From: Volvox africanus
Lineage: Eukaryota > Chlorophyta > Chlorophyceae > Chlamydomonadales > Volvocaceae
Length of the DNA: 64,000 nucleotides
NCBI GenBank assembly: GCA_030268105.1
Contig: BSDZ01000013.1
Location: 3,143,001-3,207,000, forward strand
Direction: 5' to 3'
The notes below the pieces were generated by a model. The model saw nothing but the letters and a program-made list of their open reading frames with translations. It did not search any database and was not told the origin of the DNA. Made by a program: the position numbers and the translations under genes. Positions 61,201-64,000 of this stretch are shown here, one piece after another (the stretch's first letter is position 1; each line of letters starts with the position of its first letter).

Positions 61201-63431
61201 GCAGCTTTGATATGCGTATGATGGTCCAGCCGTCTACGGAAAACAAAAAACCACGGAACGTGTTTTACAAGAGGAACCCAGATAGGCAACTAAAGGGAGC
61301 TGCCGCAACTAAAGGCATTCTGGACAAGGGCTGCCGGGGACCGGGGACCAGGGACCAGCACAAATGGATTTTGGGTGGAGCCTATGACTGAACTGAAACA
61401 ATCGACATAATGGCCTCAGAAAGGAGACTCTATCCTCCCGCGATTAAATGCTAACCAGGGAAAATCAAAACATATTGCAGTTTCAACGGCTCCGATTTTA
61501 GCACCCAACCCCGCACCTTTAACCTGTCTTCCCGGCTTCCCCTGCATGCTGTCCTCGCCCCACCCGGCCGTAGACTTACTAAGGTCATCCTCCACGACCT
61601 CCTGGTCTTTCTCGTACATCTCCAGGTCCCAACTGTTGCTTTGCAACAGTGCCTCGTAGTCACACTGTCATGGTGCAGAGCCAATCCATGCCGGAGCAGT
61701 GAACAACGACAAGGGCTAAATAAAAAACACAAACCCACATAACTGTATAAAATAAAACAATGGCGTGAAGCCTTCCGAGGCGTGCTGGGGACAGCTGTGC
61801 TTTCTGCCAAACTGCAGGGAGGCACACGCATGAGGAAGGTGGCCGGACTAGAAGCTGTTAGGTTACGCATATCCTTTCTCCATCGTCCTCTCCGCCTCTG
61901 CCTCCATCATCCCTTTCCGCCTCTGCCTCCATCATATCTCTCCGCCTCTGCCTCCAGCATATCTCTCAGTCCGAAATCCCTCCCTACCAGGCCGGGAGCT
62001 TACCAACCCCTTCATTCCTCACCTTAACCATGTAGGCACGGGAGGGCTGTTTCGGGTCACGTGGGGCCTGGCAAGAAAGGTAGGATGCGCAAAACTAGCG
62101 TTAAAATTGGACAGGTTATGTCCCGGCACACCATATAACGAAAAGCCTAACCCAATGACCTGACTAACCTATGCCGATTAGAACTGCCCGGGCCCCAAAA
62201 CTCCTGTGTGGGGCCCTGCCGAGCTCTTAACTCCCACCAGCCGCCACTAGCCCTTCTCGCACCCACCCTGGCTGATTCCTTCACCTCACAGCGGAGGGCA
62301 AACTAATCTTAAAACATCTACAATCGCAGCTTCAACCCACCTGAAAGCTCTCGACCTCCACCGCGTCGCCGAAGTAAACCACAGAGGCTGACCCGCGGCC
62401 AAAGCGGTTGAGGTGGGAGTTAATGAAAGCGTCCAGCGGCAAAACGCCAGGTTGCGATTCTGCGAAGGGTTTGAGTGTCGGCGTGCCGTTCAAGTGCGTA
62501 AGGGAGGGATGTTCCGGGACGGTAGATGGTCATGCTGCTTTTGGTGGTGGCGGTGTTGCTTTTTCTGCTGCTGCTGCAACCCGCCTGAGCGGCATAGTTG
62601 ATACCGCCCAGGTGGGAGGCTGCAATTCTGCAGGCTGCAATGCTGCGTACAGCACTGCAAATCCCTCATGCTTGGCCGCGTTGCACACACATGCTATATA
62701 CTATTCAAGAGATGGTAGCTGCCAAGTTGCATAACCAGCACCGGTTTGGGGTCGCCACGTACCTCGGTCTAAATCCGGGATGCGTGAGGTCGTGAAGGAC
62801 ACGCGGAAGTAGTTCGCAAGCTGCCGCTGTGACATGCCCTTTCCATTATCCTCAATCACCAGCTCTGCGGGCTCCCCGGTGCGATGCCCGTGCTCATCCA
62901 GCTTGTCAAAGTTTATGCGTATGCTAATGCATGGCTCTGCGCGTGGTCGGCAAGGGAATTAACACATCCATGCCCTTTCGAACGCGAACACTGAACGGCA
63001 GAACGCCTACCCGCGCGTTCTATCGTCGCCTGAACAGCATTGTCGATTAACTCCATCAGACATATCATGATGTCAAAACCCTCGACCTACCAGTTAAGCA
63101 AAAAGGGTTTTACGCGGGCAATGCCACAGGCATATCGGTGCCGGTACCGGGTGAGTGAAACCTTCCCGGCCGACAATCGCACCTCCTGACGAAGAGACCG
63201 AGTAAGAGGTGTGGCATCAAAGTTGCCTTTTATTTTCTGATACGTTGGCGCCATCGTTGTCAATGTGGTTTTGTCCAAGGTTGGCGCTCCTGCCCGCCGA
63301 GCCAATTCAAGTATCCGGTAATACAGCTGCCATCACAGATCAAATCCTAACTTTTCGTAAAGAATACACACAGCAATGACGCTCATACGCATGTGATCGG
63401 GAAGGGCTAGGGGCCCGTCGTTATTGAACAT
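30743..63431 (-). CDS. Giant SMCHD1/GMI1-type protein: GHKL ATPase plus SMC hinge
   Basis: About 49 minus-strand exons were traced. From the 5' end the secure ones include 63011-63086, 62763-62936, 62341-62459, 62023-62067, 61580-61664, 61142-61233, 60280-60376, 59215-59396, 57125-57242, 56625-56735, 56147-56443, 54730-54943, 54229-54374, 53414-53727, 52666-52746, 52059-52182, 50686-51012, 49736-49987, 49272-49412, 48555-48648, 47040-47209, 46006-46254, 45294-45533, 44439-44678, 43810-44218, 42767-43212, 41774-41974, 41134-41268, 40210-40515, 39300-39524, 38561-38735, 38009-38222, 37098-37539, 36368-36586, 35206-35607, 34587-34679, 33592-33708, 33278-33418, 32871-33040, 32290-32419 and 30743-31258. 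Nearly all junctions keep phase. Family members are chromosome-associated ATPases (animal SMCHD1 in X inactivation, plant GMI1 in recombination repair). At roughly 3,200 codons it exceeds their usual 1,600-2,000 because of low-complexity insertions. Tentative exons: 63183-63431, 58522-58577, about 58189-58440, 55805-56040, 55525-55716, 53949-54068, 51240-51527 and 33999-34037. An in-frame TGA and two frame breaks leave open whether this copy is intact. Confidence 0.85.
31287..31745. repeat. Minisatellite, 27 perfect copies of a 17-base unit
   Basis: The unit GAAGGTGGCAGTTCATA is repeated exactly 27 times (459 bases) without visible mismatch. It lies in the last intron of the SMCHD1/GMI1-like gene, about 28 bases upstream of the 3' splice site of the final exon. 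Confidence 0.97.
32290..36586 (-). other. Coiled coil and SMC hinge domain exons
   Basis: Exon 36368-36586 starts with a coiled-coil-like helix ('[20 protein letters not shown]'). Exon 35206-35607 has the first hinge half ('[20 protein letters not shown]', then '[16 protein letters not shown]'). Exon 33278-33418 has '[18 protein letters not shown]', a GMI1-type hinge landmark. Exon 32871-33040 has '[18 protein letters not shown]' with '[15 protein letters not shown]', and 32290-32419 continues in phase ('[18 protein letters not shown]'). Hinges dimerise and bind nucleic acid. A glutamine-rich segment (33592-33708) interrupts the domain. The minus-strand frame at about 36060-35900 ('[13 protein letters not shown]') was not placed. 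Confidence 0.78.
35853..35901. repeat. Seven copies of a 7-base unit (GCGGACA)
   Basis: Perfect heptanucleotide array of 49 bases between exons 36368-36586 and 35206-35607 of the minus-strand gene. Confidence 0.95.
40707..40810. repeat. (GGAT)n microsatellite, about 25 copies
   Basis: Near-perfect tetranucleotide array in an intron of the SMCHD1/GMI1-like gene, preceded by two GGATTGGCTGGGGT blocks. All three plus frames stay open and give spurious ORFs. Confidence 0.95.
40843..40912 (+). repeat. Dispersed intronic repeat pair, copy 1
   Basis: Matches 50111-50180 in the same orientation with few differences. Both start GGGAGAAGCAGGGCTCCCTC and include GGGCCGCTGTTTAGG. Both copies lie in introns of the same minus-strand gene. 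Confidence 0.85.
42421..42446. repeat. (CATC)n microsatellite, about 6 copies
   Basis: Short tetranucleotide run in an intron of the minus-strand gene. Confidence 0.9.
44690..44917. repeat. G-rich compound minisatellite (GGGGGCA units, about 65-base higher-order period)
   Basis: Runs of GGGGGCA are interrupted periodically by a GGGAAGGGCAGGGCAGGGG block and a GGGGACGGGGC block, giving about three higher-order copies. The plus strand has many G-tracts suited to quadruplex formation. On the transcribed sense it is a C-rich tract ending directly at the acceptor of exon 44439-44678. Confidence 0.9.
47840..48125. repeat. Imperfect tandem duplication of about 130 bases
   Basis: Two successive purine-rich blocks share the order AGCTGAAG, AAGAGGAAAAGTA, AAAAAGAAA, TACGGCA, AGAAGTACGAG and TTCCCATAGGAACC/TTCCCATGGGAACC. 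It lies in the intron between exons 48555-48648 and 47040-47209 of the minus-strand gene. Confidence 0.6.
48953..49096 (-). repeat. Dispersed repeat, copy B (inverted relative to 27302-27447)
   Basis: About 144 bases, near-identical in reverse complement to 27302-27447, inside an intron of the SMCHD1/GMI1-like gene. Confidence 0.75.
49463..49490 (-). repeat. 28-base motif shared with 21189-21216
   Basis: Reverse-complement copy of the motif at 21189-21216. Confidence 0.8.
50111..50180 (+). repeat. Dispersed intronic repeat pair, copy 2
   Basis: Second copy of the repeat at 40843-40912, preceded by two short CCCCTGTAGA/CCCCTATAGA blocks. Confidence 0.85.
51147..51238. repeat. (CATCAC)n microsatellite, about 15 copies
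   Basis: Perfect hexanucleotide array in the intron between minus-strand exons near 51240 and 51012. It explains the apparent Ser-Pro and Ile-Thr repeat ORFs on the plus strand. Confidence 0.95.
59403..59957. repeat. Minisatellite of a 10-base unit (GGGAGATGTA), about 55 copies
   Basis: Tandem GGGAGATGTA with a few variants at the left edge, near 59502 and near 59566-59586. On the minus strand it is the pyrimidine-rich TACATCTCCC array ending at the acceptor of exon 59215-59396. It is stop-free in all three minus frames and produces a spurious ORF of a repeated decapeptide. Confidence 0.97.
60770..60861. repeat. (GAT)n / GATAAT microsatellite
   Basis: Imperfect trinucleotide array in the intron between minus-strand exons 61142-61233 and 60280-60376. 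Confidence 0.95.
61142..63431 (-). other. GHKL ATPase domain exons of the SMCHD1/GMI1-like gene
   Basis: Exon 63011-63086 carries motif I ('[12 protein letters not shown]': E, then D-N for Mg/ATP). Exon 62763-62936 carries motif II ('[10 protein letters not shown]', D-x-G-x-G) and then '[16 protein letters not shown]'. Exon 62341-62459 carries the glycine-rich lid and loop ('[20 protein letters not shown]'). Exon 61142-61233 has '[14 protein letters not shown]'. The order and spacing match the N-terminal ATPase of SMCHD1 and of MORC/GMI1 proteins. All key residues are present, so ATP binding and hydrolysis are predicted. The first exon, 63183-63431, precedes motif I in phase but contains a TGA at 63333-63335. 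Confidence 0.85.
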
Positions 63432-64000
63432 TTTGAGGTTGGGATATACACAGATTTATGAACACATTTAAAGCCAGCAACATATTCGAAGGCTTTTCAT
63501 TTCGCATGCCTTGGATTTTCGCTGTGCTGGAGCCTGGTACGTTACGACTAACGGTCCTGCGCACGAGTCTTAAGCTTTTGCCAGGAAAATGGCACTTCAA
63601 TCATTGACATCTTTGTTTTGATTTGTGTACGTTTAAGAGTCAATCGGATCTTTGTCACGGTGTTACACGGCATGCGCTGCAATGTGCTGTGCGCGAGAGG
63701 TGAGACGGCGAGCATGTCAGGAACCCGATAGCAGCTCATTGAACGTCAAAGCGAACGTTATTTTTATGGTTTTAAAGATTATACCACACGATAATTTTAT
63801 CCTAATCAGCAGCAATTACAGATTGGTCACCCAGGAGGGACCGGCTGTGCACATGTCGTCATGCAACCCGATTTCGCATTAGTGAGAAACGCGCTATCAC
63901 GTGGAGTACAGGGATGAAAAGGTTACAGTAATCTCGTTTGCAAGACACGTTAGATCCCAAAAAAGATGGCCCTCCAGCCCTTGGTATCTTTGATCGATTT
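63432..64000. other. Upstream of the SMCHD1/GMI1-like gene; nothing assigned
   Basis: The frame of the first exon continues upstream of the ATG at 63431 for a few codons ('VYPNLK') before a TAA, so either the ATG is the start or an acceptor was missed. Beyond that the sequence is AT-richer and no coding exon was recognised. The promoter is probably here or outside the window. Confidence 0.35.

Overview
The window reads as nuclear DNA of a volvocine green alga, close to Volvox or Chlamydomonas. Genes are split into many short exons with GT-AG introns, coding sequence is GC-rich, TGTAA (the usual algal poly(A) signal) lies downstream of several genes, introns are full of micro- and minisatellites, and protein families match green-lineage ones. 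No bacterial operon, CRISPR array, rRNA or tRNA was seen. Gene models were built by hand from splice signals and phase continuity, without transcripts or database searches.

Left part, plus strand. The 3' end of a beta-propeller-like gene (1-663) is followed by a sparse stretch, then a MORN-repeat gene (about 3427-6895) carrying an inverted repeat in its introns, a poorly resolved coding patch (about 7030-8094), and a complete nine-exon gene for CPSF30 (9929-14047), the CCCH zinc-finger subunit of the mRNA cleavage and polyadenylation factor. A partly resolved gene ends at 16295. A 19-exon gene (16907-24076) encodes a Rieske-type iron oxygenase of the PAO/TIC55 class. In the only phase-consistent model it is preceded by a transit-peptide-like leader and a membrane-domain-like N-terminal half. 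From 24077 to 29811 lie a long 3' UTR and repeat-rich intergenic DNA, then a small two-exon gene (29812-30288).

Right half, minus strand. One gene occupies about 30743-63431 (at least 49 exons, roughly 3,200 codons). It starts with a GHKL ATPase domain, continues through a very long series of beta-rich (Ig-like) segments with low-complexity insertions, and ends with an SMC hinge and a coiled coil. This is the architecture of animal SMCHD1 and plant GMI1, chromosome-associated ATPases that act in silencing or DNA repair. Most exon junctions keep phase, but one in-frame TGA and two apparent frame breaks need checking. Three large tandem arrays in this gene each sit directly upstream of a 3' splice site.

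The genes look functionally unrelated: RNA processing, a chloroplast oxygenase and chromosome architecture. The most unusual items are the giant SMCHD1/GMI1-like gene with its splice-site minisatellites and the possible membrane-domain/Rieske fusion.
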